Shown here: positions 23,011 through 34,308 of the stretch, piece after piece
Layout of the letters: every line of letters starts with the position of its first letter
How positions within the stretch are numbered: the first letter of the stretch is position 1
From: Isoetes taiwanensis
Lineage: Eukaryota > Streptophyta > Lycopodiopsida > Isoetales > Isoetaceae
Direction of reading: 5' to 3'
Assembly: GCA_021234155.1 (NCBI GenBank)
Contig: JAJEKV010000017.1
Location: 19,478,372 to 19,542,371, forward strand
DNA: 64,000 bases
The notes under the pieces: model-generated
Database searches by the model: none
The model's input: only the letters and a program-made list of their open reading frames with translations
What the model was told of the DNA's origin: nothing
Translations under genes and position numbers: made by a program

Positions 23011-24539
23011 GGGTAAAAGCATGAAAGGGTGTCTAGAAATGTATCCCTTTTGGTACATATGGCTATATTACACAAATCACCCAAAGTACCCAAAAAGTAC
23101 ATGCATAGGCAAAAAATATCCAAAATTTAACTTAAATGTATATGCAAAGTACATAAAATAAAAAAGTGTATGTTTATACAAATAAACTAGCAAAAAAGCA
23201 CGCCAGGGGCTGTGGCTAGGCAAGATCAAGCTAAAAACTATGAAAGGCCACGCAAGATATACAGTCCTAAGATAGAATTACCAAATTGTGAAAGGGGTTA
23301 GGGATGCCTGATATTAGCCATGGGTGCGTGGTTTTGATAGGTAGGGTCAATGGTGTTCTGCAAGGTGTTCTGCAAGGATGTAGAACAAATCCTGCAAGGT
23401 GTTCTGCAAGGATCTTGTTAGTGGCCTTAAAAGTTCTTGCTCCAGCCACATCCTCAATAACTAAAACCTGCACAAATGCCATGAAATGACACTGTCACTA
23501 AATCCTAGTTAACATGCTACAAAGAAAAAAGAAATAATATTCAATGAGTAGTTTGGATATTTTTCTAGCCTAGAATGCAATACCATAGCTTAGCGGCCAA
23601 TCTGCCTTTGCTATTTGAAAAGCAGGGCATTTCTTAGTGTGCAGCAGACGTATGAAGAACATGCAAGGTATTAGATATAGAAAATAAAGTTAGAAACAAT
23701 GGCTTTTAAGCCTTGTGTCAGACTTGTTATTCTTTTGAATAGCAGGGATTATGATAATTCTGTAGTTGCTCAAATAAATGCCAAAATTTTAAGATTTGAC
23801 ATACTGCCTTGTGATGTGGGCCAGTGGACATAGCCTGAATGAAAAGAAAAGACACATTTGAAAGCGAGAATATGATCTTAATACGAAGCTTATCACGACG
23901 GATCTCTGATGCCATTTCGTGCACCATTTTATCTGGCAGGTTATATTCTTACACATTTCCAGCATTTGGAGTTTTTTTCCCCAGCTGTTTTCTATTTACC
24001 AGCCTTACTTTGGCAAGATCAGACTTGTTAACTTGTTTGTTATAAGATGTCCATAATTAATTTTTCCTTTTGTGTTTCAAAGGTATTACTGCTTTCTTGT
24101 TTTGGTGGTTTTTTTGTCCTCCTGTTTTCGAGTGAGTGAGTGGTCTTGGAATAGAATCCAATGTGGCAGGTTCCTGGACACAACTACAGCTGGCTATCTT
24201 GCCAACTATGGAGAACCATTTCTTTCTTTTAATTTTGGGTTGCTAAGGAGAACGATTTCTTTCTTTTGATTTTGGGTTGCTTGCTCATTTGCTTCTGAAT
24301 TTACATAAGGGTCGGTTGTTTAGCGACGAGCAGCCTCTTTCTTCCTTGGCTCTGTTCCTTTTAACTTTGTGTGTCCTGTCTATTTGGTTGTCGTTTTACA
24401 CCAAGGATTATATGGTCAGTGGTTAATTCTTGTGGTTTCTTGTTCAATCGTCTTTGGCTTTACTCCTTTTAACTTTGTGTGTTCTGTGTATTTGGTTGTT
24501 ATTTGAGTTAGTTAATTTTTTGTGGTTTTTTTGTTCAAT
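23011..24539 (+). other. Non-coding stretch with short tandem repeats
   Basis: No gene is recognised. At 23353-23411 the words GGTGTTCTGCAAGG and CCTGCAAGGTGTTCTGC repeat in tandem. The T-rich part at 24060-24540 contains an imperfect repeat of CTTTGTGTGTCCTGT...TTTGGTTGT and probably belongs to the LINE 3' end that follows. Confidence 0.35.
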
Positions 24540-24716
24540 CGTCTTCGTTTGCAATGTTTGGTGATGGGACTTCGGCCCATTTGATTTTCTGATGGGGCTC
24601 TGTCCCGGATCTTTCTTTGTTTGGGTGTTTGGGCTTACGCCCCTCCTGCTGTATAGGTCCCATAACCCAATTGGGTTCCAATGGACGTTAAGAGGTTTAT
24701 CTTATCTTATCTTCAT
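24540..24716 (+). mobile_element. Non-LTR 3' end with (TTATC)n tail, copy 1
   Basis: G/C hairpin words (GGGACTTCGGCCC, GGGGCTCTGTCCC, GGGCTTACGCCC) are followed by TCCCATA...TTGG...TGGACG and a short TTATC repeat (24697-24713). The same order, TCCCATA...TTGG...TGGACG then a pentanucleotide tail, recurs at 37611-37676. Two independent copies of the same terminus suggest the 3' UTR of a LINE or SINE family whose tail is a pentamer instead of poly(A). No coding part is recognised upstream. Confidence 0.5.
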
Positions 24717-26272
24717 TGGGCAAGATAGGTGGTGAGGCCAATGACCATGGAGCTTCGATTTCCTTAACCCTCTGTTTTTTTTGTTTTTGTTTCTGGAGAA
24801 GCCATAACCGAGGGAGCATGCTCTTTTTGTTGGCATGGCCATGTATTTGAGCTGATTCTTCCGTTTTTTAAAGTTGGCGTCTGGTTGTTGGAGCTTAAGG
24901 CATTGTGATGCCTATGGCTGAAGATTCATGAGGACACCGTAGCCACCTTTGCAAAATCGGATCTGTTGCACCATCAATTATTGCTGGATAAAGATATGAA
25001 TTGAAACTGCACTATTCACTATGCGGAGTTGGAAAATCAAAGCCTTGAATAAGAGCACAGCTTAGGAAGTCAGATCAAAATGAATGATAAATTAAGCCAA
25101 GCTGTAAGTCTCTGCAAATGCCTTTAAGCCGCAGATATGCTTTTTTTTGTTTCTTATACAATGTCAAACTGTGGCAAAAGTCAGAAGGATTAACACCATA
25201 TAGGAAACAACTACTTGCTGAATATATCCATGGAGACTTGAAACAACACCGGAAGAAAGACAAAGAAGACATTATAAATAAATTAAGATGTATCTGGGTG
25301 GGTGGAAGTCTCACGACATAGGTCACAACATATGGTGCAGCATTATCCTGGGACAATTCCTATAATCCCAAGAAGGTCAAACTACAGTTATAATGCTCCA
25401 ATTATGGCACGATCAAGTAATATCCACTCATGGAAAGGAAGCAGTGACATCCCTCATTCATAAGACCATTATGTCTACAAGCAGAAGGAACACTGTTATA
25501 TGTTAACCTGTAAGAAGCCTTAACGAAAATGTGCAGCAATTATGGAACTTTCAAGAAGCATAATTGCAAGAAAATTGGAGGGCTTCTTTGAGTTCATAAG
25601 CTAAAACCATGTATTCATGAAACGAGATTAATTGTTGACATTTGCTGCAATCATAGAAACCGATGCTTTCCCGCATTTCTTGAAACATTTGCATTGCATT
25701 TTAGAAGGACCTTGATTAACAAAAGCTGCAACCATACATGTCCATACACTAGATTTTTTTCAGAGAGCAGGTATTTGTTCTAAATACTTCAAGAGCTTCT
25801 TTTACCTACCCTTGTTGGATCAAGTAAAGCTCATGGATCAAGTAAAGCACCACATGTACCATACATTAGCACGAGAAGGTTGCCCTAAAGTCTATCCATC
25901 TGAAACTCTGGCTTGACAATGTGCTCTCATATAACTAACTGCCTTGTAAAAAAGCTTTGGCATAGTGATCTAAGTTTGTACATAATAGATGATCCTTTCT
26001 AACTAGGTAAAGTGATACAAGCATAAAATTCTGATTCGATGCATATCAATCCATGCTAGAACCTTAAGGAAAAATGGCATAACATAATTTACAAAACATA
26101 CCTCTATTTCAAAAATCTCCCGCGGTAGCACAAAAGAAGACTTTAGCATCTCTAATAAAAGCTCAATAGCTTGTACTTAGACCTTGCAGGCATTATTGGG
26201 TGTTTTCTCTACAAAGCAAAAAGATAATGCAAAATCAGATGCAAGTGGCTGCACAAACACAAAATCAGAATA
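24717..26272. other. AT-rich intergenic DNA
   Basis: Nothing recognisable as a gene, RNA or element. The short ORF pair near 25075-25356 lies on opposite strands over the same DNA and shows no family features. Confidence 0.3.
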
Positions 26273-27121
26273 ATGAACATCAGCAAGAGCATAAGCTCTC
26301 CGAATTTGTTAGAGAATACCATTACAAAGGGCAAATGCCAGCAGAAGACAATGCAAAATGAGATGGAAGTTAAATCTCACAAGCTTTCGTTGAGGCATAG
26401 AATCATAAAGGTATGCCCAAGCAGAAGAAAGGAAACAGTTGGAAATAAGACCCTAGACGGGATTGCCTCTCGCAAAAGCCCATACTTGATAAAAATATAT
26501 CCATTACACTGTTCTATACTATCCCGAATGCCATCTCTCAATGCAACTAAGATACAAGAAGTTATCTGCATTGCTGCAAGGGACTGTTCCCCGAATGTAG
26601 TTACCTATGATGCAGTAATTGATGGATTGTGCAAGGCTGGGAGGTTACCTGAGGCACATGAGCTACTGAAGGATATGCTAGATGCAGGTATTAAAATGGA
26701 TGCTTTCACATACACACCCTTGATCCATATTCCTTGTAAGACTGATAAAGCTGATGATGCTTACCAATATTTTTGGACAATGATCAAGAACAAGTGCATC
26801 CCTCATGTGATTACTTACCAAGTCTTGCTAGATGGGCTTTGCCATCTGAAACGATTAAATGATGCTAAAGGCCTTCTACAAACAATGAACGCAACTAATT
26901 GCCCCCCAAGTGCAGGTGTGTATGCCATGCTCATCACTGCCTCCTACAAAGAGAACAGAGCAGATGAAGGTTGGCAATTATTTCAAGAAATGGTTACAAG
27001 GGGATTCACTCCTAGTGTGGTAGTATATAATGCCTGCAGGGCAGCACAAAAGAAAAACATGAAAGATATGAAAGATATGCTGGGGTTTCTCGTACCTTGT
27101 CTTGCTATATGGGAACCATAG
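26273..27121 (+). pseudogene. P-class PPR protein fragment
   Basis: The open frame contains four full 35-residue pentatricopeptide repeats and part of a fifth between about 26597 and 27060. Repeat starts are VVTYDAVIDGLCKAG, AFTYTPLIHIPCK, VITYQVLLDGLCHL, AGVYAMLITASYK and VVVYNACR. PPR proteins are nuclear-encoded, usually targeted to chloroplast or mitochondrion, and bind organellar RNA. Whole proteins typically have ten or more repeats. Here the first hundred residues are not PPR-like and carry no clear targeting peptide, and the end is abrupt (KNMKDMKDM...). This looks like a captured or decayed piece. The PPR part may begin as an exon near 26580. Confidence 0.75.
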
Positions 27122-28066
27122 CACGCCGGAAGCAAGCAACCTTAGAAGTCAAATGCGAAAATACGAAAATGTGAAAACCTCACATAAAAGCAGGTATACC
27201 TTAGAAAGAAGCCACGCCGAATGAACCTCCTAGAAATGGAAACGAAGTGACGAAGAAATGGAAACGAAGCTATCCGAACTAGAAAAGGGCAAAGAAAAAT
27301 ACAATCAGTTATTCTTGACCTTAACTTTTTTTGGGATAATGGAGCCGGAGCAAAAGGCTGGCCTGGGCAGATGCAAAAGCTGCTGAGCGGAACTGCAACA
27401 AAACCACACGATTCGAGAAATTCCTGCCATTTTCTGAACCGCTGATGCCTGTGAGCCCGACCCATTTGATCTGCAGAAATTATGGAATGAGCAATGGAAT
27501 TGGGCTCGCAAATTATGGATTTGTGAGTAATGGCAGACGGAAGAATCTAAATCCAAATTGATCCTTATCACACACAGAAATTAAATCAGCGGCCGAGAGT
27601 AGGAAACAGATGCACGTTCTGGCAAAAATCCGTGGGGTTATGGCTCTGTGGGTAATGGCAGACGGAAGACCCTAAGATAAGAAAAAAAAAAGGAAAATAC
27701 GAAAATTAAAAGAGCTTGAAGAAGACGAAGGAGGAAACTGAAGAAGACGAAGAATGTTTGGTTTGCCATGCCACCTCACTGCGTCGGATGCCATCTCCGT
27801 GCCATTTTTTAAGGCTTATCTAATTTTCGTAGCCCTAGATCTGGAAAAAAAGAGGATCTAATGGTGGAAGTTAATGCCACATCAATTTTTGATGTGCCAC
27901 ATCAATTTTTGATGAGGTGGAGGTGTTACGTGGATAGGCTAGAATTGCAAGGAGGGCTGCACGCTTGGTTAGGCTGGCGTGCTAAAAATAACCAAAATGT
28001 ACGTGAAAAGTATCCATATTTGTACATCAATTCAGTACAATGTATGTACACCCTTTCATGCTTTTA
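27122..28066. other. Non-coding stretch with small duplications
   Basis: GCCACATCAATTTTTGATG occurs twice at 27876-27894 and 27896-27914 (20-bp period). GTAATGGCAGACGGAAGA occurs near 27528 and again near 27652. Minus-strand open frames at 27142-27571 have no recognisable domain. Confidence 0.35.
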
Positions 28067-28258
28067 CCCATCAGCTTGACGCATTGCATCGGTGACCTCA
28101 GCAGCATCGGCCTGAAAATGCGAAGCTTGCCTTGGACCCTGTTGCATCGGAGTAAGATCCTGGTCGACATACAGGGTAGTCCCCTTCAATTGCCTACTCT
28201 GACGCAAAATTGCCTCACGCACTCGGGTGAAAGCATGGAGCTGGGGGTCATTTTTGCG
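28067..28258 (-). pseudogene. Short coding-like remnant, possible LINE ORF1 piece
   Basis: A minus-strand frame with no start codon reads RKNDPQLHAFTRVREAILRQ, then LKGTTLYVDQDLTPMQQ and a Gln/Ala-rich end before a TAA. 'R..ILR..R.LKGT.LY...DLTP' resembles the C-terminal part of LINE ORF1 (transposase_22-like) proteins, but this is only a family impression. It directly abuts the word CATGCTTTTACCC that also flanks LINE-B. Confidence 0.3.
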
Positions 28259-28465
28259 CTAATAAAGCACCCCTAAAGCACCCTCTTACATTTTTATAAT
28301 AGGTTTTTTTTTTTAAACACCCCGACCCGTCATCGCCCGTCATAGATATTTTCTATTTTCTTCGAGGGAGAGATCATGATGCGTCAGAGCATAGAAATCA
28401 TCTTCTAGAACTGAATGCGGATCATAGCTTCTGGCTTTCTGATTATTTGTCATCATTTCAGCATT

Positions 28466-31400
28466 ATGGATGCCAATATAAACATGCATTTCGATCTGTT
28501 TGAAATAGACCAAAATACCTTTGGCTTTTCTTCAACGGACACTAGCGAGCTGTGGGAAAAGGTAAGGTCCTAATTTTGTTTTAATAAAGATTTCCAATTT
28601 GTTATTTGCTTTTCATCTGCTTTGTTATAATAGGATGTCGATTGCTTTGTTATTTATAGGATGCCGATTGCTTAATTTTATTTCTTTTCCTTTTGTTTAT
28701 AGCAGGATATGCAGATTGCAAACTCGGAAGCAAAGTTTCATGTTTACAGAGGGTTACCAAATGAAGGAAGGGATCCAACAACTCTGAGTTGGGATGAGTG
28801 CACCAAATCTGGTTTTCTGAGTGTATGGAGCTCTGACTTAAAAGATAACAAGATCAAACTCCACAGAATTCATCCTGATTTTGCAAAGGACCTGCATGAC
28901 ATGGTAAAGCGAATTTATCAGTATGGAGTAAAAAATAAGGAAGTTAGAACAAATTTTGCACGGGCATTTGCATGGCAGCATACAAGTAGGGCTACTATAA
29001 ACCCTGAGCAATAGAAAGTTAATTGGGCATACTTTGCTTGGTGGTCACTGCAAATTTCCAAGAGGAACAACCAAACCAGGACTGATGTGCATGAGAAGAG
29101 TTTGACCCATATAGCTAAATCCATATCTCATTTGGAGGCAGAAATGAAGCATGTCAGTGATGAGCTTGTTTGTTCTAAACAACAGGTGCATGAAAAAGAA
29201 ATGCATTTGATTCAAAATAAGGGACTTTTACTTGGTTATGATGCCTGGGCTGCTTCAATATGTGAGGATATAAAGACAGCAAAACAAAAGTATGAGGATC
29301 TGGCTACAGTGTGTCCTGATGAAGATATAGCCCTCCAGCAATTAAAAGAAGAAGAGAATAGATTAGGAATTTCCTTGCTTGCTGCACTAAAAAAAAAAGA
29401 TCAAGATGACAAGAGATTGCAATTGGAAAATGATATAGAAAAGTTAAATATAGTCATCAGCATTAAGGAGGGGGTTCTGCATGACTTAGAACAGAAGATA
29501 AAAAATTTGAAGCACTTGAGGAAGAATATTACAACAACCAGTCTTATCAAACCTTCAGCTGGTAATTGGCCTTTTGCAGATGGACTAAGTGGCTGCTCAG
29601 TATGTGGAATGGCATTTTGTACAGATTACACTTTACATGTTCAATTAGTTTGTGGCCACCAGTATCACATATTCTGCTTTCAAGTTTGCTTGGAAAACTT
29701 GCAGTGTTATGTGTGCAAAATTGCACTTCCTGCAGATCTGTATCTGGAGTTGGGATACTCTAATTACATGGAAGATCAGGCTAAAAATGCTAATGCTAGT
29801 AACAGTAGTAGTAAGGAAGCCTCTAACAATGAATATGAAGTTTCCACCTATAGTCATCCTAAAAAATTGCAAGTGAGGAGGCCTCAAACTCGTTCAATGT
29901 GCAGTCCTAAGAAAGGTATGTATTTGTCTTTTTGTTTCTTAGATTTTAAATTGCTAGAAATTTCTACTGTATTTTTTTAGTTGGAGTTAATAAGCCAGCG
30001 AGAAGAGCCACAAAAAATGTTGTTACATGCAATGAAGATGTTCAGACCTCTGCAAATGGTAAATTCTTCATCACAACTTCTTGTAGTGTCCGAGTTCAAT
30101 GAAATGCTCCCAAAAAAAAAAGAGCAATTGTTGTAATCTAAAGATAAATTGAATGTCTTGTTGTTTTGCAGTGGATAATTCATTTTGTAACTACTTTGAA
30201 GTGTGTATTTTGTTGTAGCCAAAGAAACTCAAGGACAAGAAGAAGCTGAGGCAGATGGCGGAGCACCTCAAGAAGAACCTATTGCAATAGATGAAGCAGC
30301 AACCAAACTCACCAAGATGGGAAGAAAGAAATTGCCTAAACGCTTCCTCCTGCTCCACTACGTGAAGCAAATAAATCAAAGAAAGCAAAGGGCAGACCCA
30401 TGAGAAAGAGTGACTTACAGCAGAAAGACGACGCTGATCCAAATGTATGTGATGTTGAACATCCTAAAGATGATCCTCATGATCCTGTCACTGATTTAGT
30501 GGAACACCCTAAACCTATTGACCACGTGACTGAACCAGTGGCACACCCTTCCAAAGCTGGAACTGAAGGTACAACCTAGTTAACACTAGAGTTGTCTCAG
30601 GGACCTGTTTGGGTTCATCAACCCATATGGGTCCCTCAATCCCTTCTCCATATTAGGGACTAGTTCTTCATGATACTTATGAGATTTTAAATGTGAACAC
30701 CTGAATTGTAAGATTAACTCGAAGTTGTACCACCATATTCAATGACAAAATAAAATTCTTCACAAGTTTGGCACAATCGCATCTTGAAATACACTCAATT
30801 CAATGGTTTCGATGATATGATATAATCTCATGACACTCAACATAGAATACAAATTTCAAGATGACATTAATTTTATATGAACATAGCTTATAAATGCTAC
30901 TCATTTTTCAAATTTCATGTGATTTTATAAAAATTTGATGTATCAATGAGCAAATCATAATTTCAATCCTTGAGAGACCCAGTCAGGTCCCTAAGGAATT
31001 TCTGAAAAAACAGACATCCAAGAACCATTTTATATCCATGATATTTGAAATAGAATAAGAATGTGAAGGTATTATTATTTTTTAATGGAAGTAGATACTA
31101 AGTACTACACGTCTTGCTAAATGGATTTCATTTTTTCAAAAAGTGGACTAGTACTATAAATTTTCAAAATTTTGACCCTCGGAGGACCTAATTGGGTCCA
31201 TAAAGAGCTTTTGAACTTCAAACTTTAAGGAATTATTTCTCAAAAATTCTACCATAAATTTTTCTAATTCTTCTTGTGAGATTTCTCATATCATGAATTA
31301 CAAGATGGAAGAATTAGAATTCCTAGGAAAAATCATATTTGCAAAATAATTTGAGAAATATTAATGACTTTGAGAATAAACTTGACCCCTTTGCATTCGG

Positions 31401-32013
31401 CTCCACATTATGTTTGGTAATAGAAGCTTTCTATATTTTTTTATAAATTTTTCCTTATACGTACACTCATGGAGGACAACATATTGTGAGTATGTAGACA
31501 AATTCTTTATCTCGGAGCCATAATAGAATTTAAAAAAAAGTGTACGAATAAACCCATTTGGGTTCATCAAGGGACAACTCTAGTGTTAAGATTGTTAACA
31601 TTTCATAGATTCGAGAGCTAACATGAATGTTATTTGCAGGAGCTAGTTCTAGTGAAAGAGTTGAGTCTTGGAATTCTAGCCAAAAAGCAGAATTTTGAAA
31701 CTCCAGCCAAATCCAAAGTTTGTGGTACCCATCTTCCAGCATGAACCTTCAGTTTCCCATGCTGAACTTGCCTGATAATATTCCCTCCATAGTCCAATTT
31801 GTACAAAAGTATCCGACAGCAGCACATGTGAATGTTGAAGGCCAATCCATGTCACCTGATAATGCACAACAACCTGCAGCAACACATATGAATATTGAAG
31901 GCCATTCGAATGAAGTTAACACTAACATTGGAGGCAGTGATACAGATAATGACACTGATTTAGACGAGAATATGACGTTGCAGCAGTTCAAAGCAAGAAG
32001 AGGTCTTAAATGA
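28466..32013 (+). pseudogene. Five-exon gene: coiled coil, RING-like finger, AT-hook-like tail
   Basis: Phases agree across all exons: 28466-28561 (MDANINMHFDLFEIDQ...), 28706-29915, 29981-30058, 30219-30568 and 31640-32013, each with GT..AG borders. The second acceptor is a TAGCAG tandem site. Exon 2 encodes a long coiled coil (about 29087-29520) and a RING-H2-like finger: CSVC, then CGHQYHIFC, then CYVC. Exon 4 has basic KAKGRPMRK, an AT-hook-like core. It is broken by TAG at 29012-29014 and TGA at 31696-31698, both in frame, and by a frameshift near 30340. The family is not recognised. It could be a ubiquitin-ligase-like nuclear protein or an accessory gene of the convergent transposon gene at 34.3-43.5 kb (inference). 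Confidence 0.6.
30584..31585. mobile_element. 1,002-bp element flanked by TTAA, in intron 4
   Basis: The terminal inverted repeats read CACTAGAGTTGTC at both ends. Each is flanked outside by TTAA (30580-30583 and 31586-31589), the footprint of a TTAA-targeting element. The subterminal parts share words about TGGGTTCATC in inverted orientation. It carries no open frame of note. It lies wholly inside intron 4 of the gene at 28466-32013 (intron 30569-31639), leaving both splice sites untouched. CACTAG termini superficially recall CACTA elements, but a CACTA element would leave a 3-bp duplication; the immediate 3-mers are TAA and TTA, so TTAA fits better. Confidence 0.75.
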
Positions 32014-32451
32014 AGCTCCTGTACCACAATTGGCATTATGATAACAATGTTCCATATTTAAGTAAAACTGTTGTATTTTATAATCGTCTTTTTGTTAAGC
32101 TTAAGTATCTGAAGCCTGAAGCATGTTTGACAAAAAGCAATTAAGAAAAAACTGCATGTTAGTCATGTAAAATATTACTATGACGTTTTGTTTAGGTGTT
32201 TGATCTCTCAGTTACATTCTTCTGAAGCATAGCTCCTCCCACAGCTGTATTTACAGAATATAAACACAAATACCCCACATAAACTCAAATAGTTGCACTA
32301 TACACTATTATGACAACAATTCAATTCATATACAAATTCAATTCATACTTTTTGTACAGCACAAGCAGGTTCAAAGAATGATTAATTCAATTGCTAGTCT
32401 GCCAGTTCAATTCCTTAGAAACAGCAAATAGCTACTACTTAAATATGCAGA

Positions 32452-33599
32452 TTAGAAGTTCAATTGCATTATTGAATAATCCCTTGGCGCAGTTTGAAAT
32501 GCCTGTATAGCTTTGTCATATTCTCGGGATAGATTATACAACACACCCAGAACTGTGTGGATATCTGCATCATCTGGCGCCATTCTGGCAGCATCATGAA
32601 ACAACTTTGTAACCTGAAAACTAGATGTAATCAATCTTGTGGACAATAAAATTAAAACAAATTGGCAGACTTACCTCTGCATGGTTCAGGTGGCCAACTG
32701 AGATCAACTTGACGATCCCATTCACATATATCTCCATATGTCAGAGAATGTTCATACCAGACCATATCAGAGTCTTGATCCCATTCAACAGCAAAATGCT
32801 CTTCACGGTTCACTTGTTTGTTCATAATAGCATATTAATGTGAGTGCCTTAATTGGAAAGGAAGCATCTTAGACTTTTAACTTCAGCATTGTGGATGTCA
32901 TACAAAGTTCAACATAATGAAAGACCTAAACAGGGGTATCAAGCTTCTGCATTCAAATCAGTTTGCACATTTGCAAGAAATGCAACAAGCTGTGCTAAAA
33001 TGGTTGAGCACAATTATTTTGCTAGCCGAATGCACAATACAACCAGAAAGATCTTGCCTCTCTTTCCAATTATAAGCAACAAAGATGTTTTCCAACTAGG
33101 CGTTATTTTGCAACAATTACTTTCGCACATGTACATGAAATGCAACATTAAGCTTATAGGCACAGACATGTTGATAACAAGCTGTGCTAAAATGGTTGAG
33201 CACAAGTGCACGTCTCTGCCATGACATTATCTAATGGCATGGCTACTATACACACTTGTTAGAGCAATTATTATCCTTGCACTAGGCCAATTATCTATCA
33301 GGCTCAGAGCATGCAACAGGATCTACACTACAAAAGAAAGAATAGAACAGCATAGTCTGAAATATGGACACACTGATATGCTGCTATACTTTTACAGGCT
33401 CAGAGCATGCAGCAGGATGTATCTGCAAAGAAACAAAGAATAGACTTACCTCTTCATGGTTCAGGTGGCCAACCCCCTCTGCTGGCACAAGCGTGGCATA
33501 TTTAGGATGATATTGCAACCAGCCACGCAAATATTTTAAAGCTTCCACTTGCTCAAGTGCTGTCAAGCATTCAGAAGCTACTGAGATTAACTTAATGAC
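32452..33599 (-). pseudogene. PEX5: PEX5 (peroxisomal import receptor) exon fragments
   Basis: The exon at 33450-33599 (acceptor ATTTAG, donor GAG then GTAAGT) encodes ALKYLRGWLQYHPKYATLVPAE. The exon at 32452-32613 encodes VTKLFHDAARMAPDDADIH and LGVLYNLSREYDKAIQAFQTA, the signature TPR segment of plant PEX5, the cytosolic receptor for PTS1 cargo. The reading then lacks the expected LKLK step (QTAPRDYSIMQ) and stops. A second, shortened copy of the first exon (GHLNHAE plus donor, about 32675-32705) lies between them, missing the middle of the exon. Only a few TPR helices of a protein of several hundred residues are present, so this is a gene fragment. It sits between two transposon-like genes. 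Confidence 0.8.
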
Positions 33600-34308
33600 C
33601 TAAATACTTGGCAATTCAAGAATTTAAACCATATGCACTATGCATCCCCTAGTACCATCTGCCTTCTATCTCTTGTAACAATTACGAGTGTTTAGAGAAT
33701 GTGTAGTTGTACTTTAATAACAGAATAAAATCATTCAATGTAAAAACTGTTGTATACTACAACAATAGAATCTGTATCTCGTTCATATTTTATATGACTC
33801 GTGATCATGATGTCCATGTTCATCCCTATAAAGATCACATAAAGTAATGAAAGTTAAAAAATGGAAACATGCGACAATGATTTAAGCTAACCCCTTAAAA
33901 CATTATTTTCTACATTGTCATAAACTTTGCCCTGTCATGCAAAGATAGTTATCTATGCCAAGCCTAGTTATCTATGCCAAGTTATCTATGGCAAAGTTTG
34001 TTAACATCTTCCAGGAGTATTATTAAAATCATACAGGGATAAACAAAACACTTTAGGACAAGATAAAAAATTAAGTCGACCTGGCATCTTGCCTGCCTTG
34101 GACCTGTCGATCACCTGTTGGCCTCTTGCTCTCTCTTTAAGGATGCTGCTTTCTTTTTTCTAAGAACAGAACCAAGAAAATCACGTTAACAAATGAAAAG
34201 TTTCAGAAAGAGATTGAGTTCAATTATTAACCTCTTCTCGGAGATGCAAGGTTATGCTCCAAACCTGTTGTTATGTTTCTCAAGATGGCAAAACCAGCAA
34301 ATACACCA
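33600..34308. other. AT-rich spacer
   Basis: No gene seen. Near 33958-33990 the phrase TAGTTATCTATGCCAAG is repeated. Confidence 0.3.

Noticed and set aside
22806-23058. Cys- or Pro-rich proteins in all frames over 22,720-23,060
   Set aside because: Low-complexity GCA/GGA-type repeats upstream of the LINE-B endonuclease; only the Ala/Pro/Thr frame may belong to the element.
30584-31585. CACTA superfamily assignment because the TIR starts CACTAG
   Set aside because: The immediate flanking 3-mers differ, whereas TTAA is present on both sides; no subterminal repeat array.
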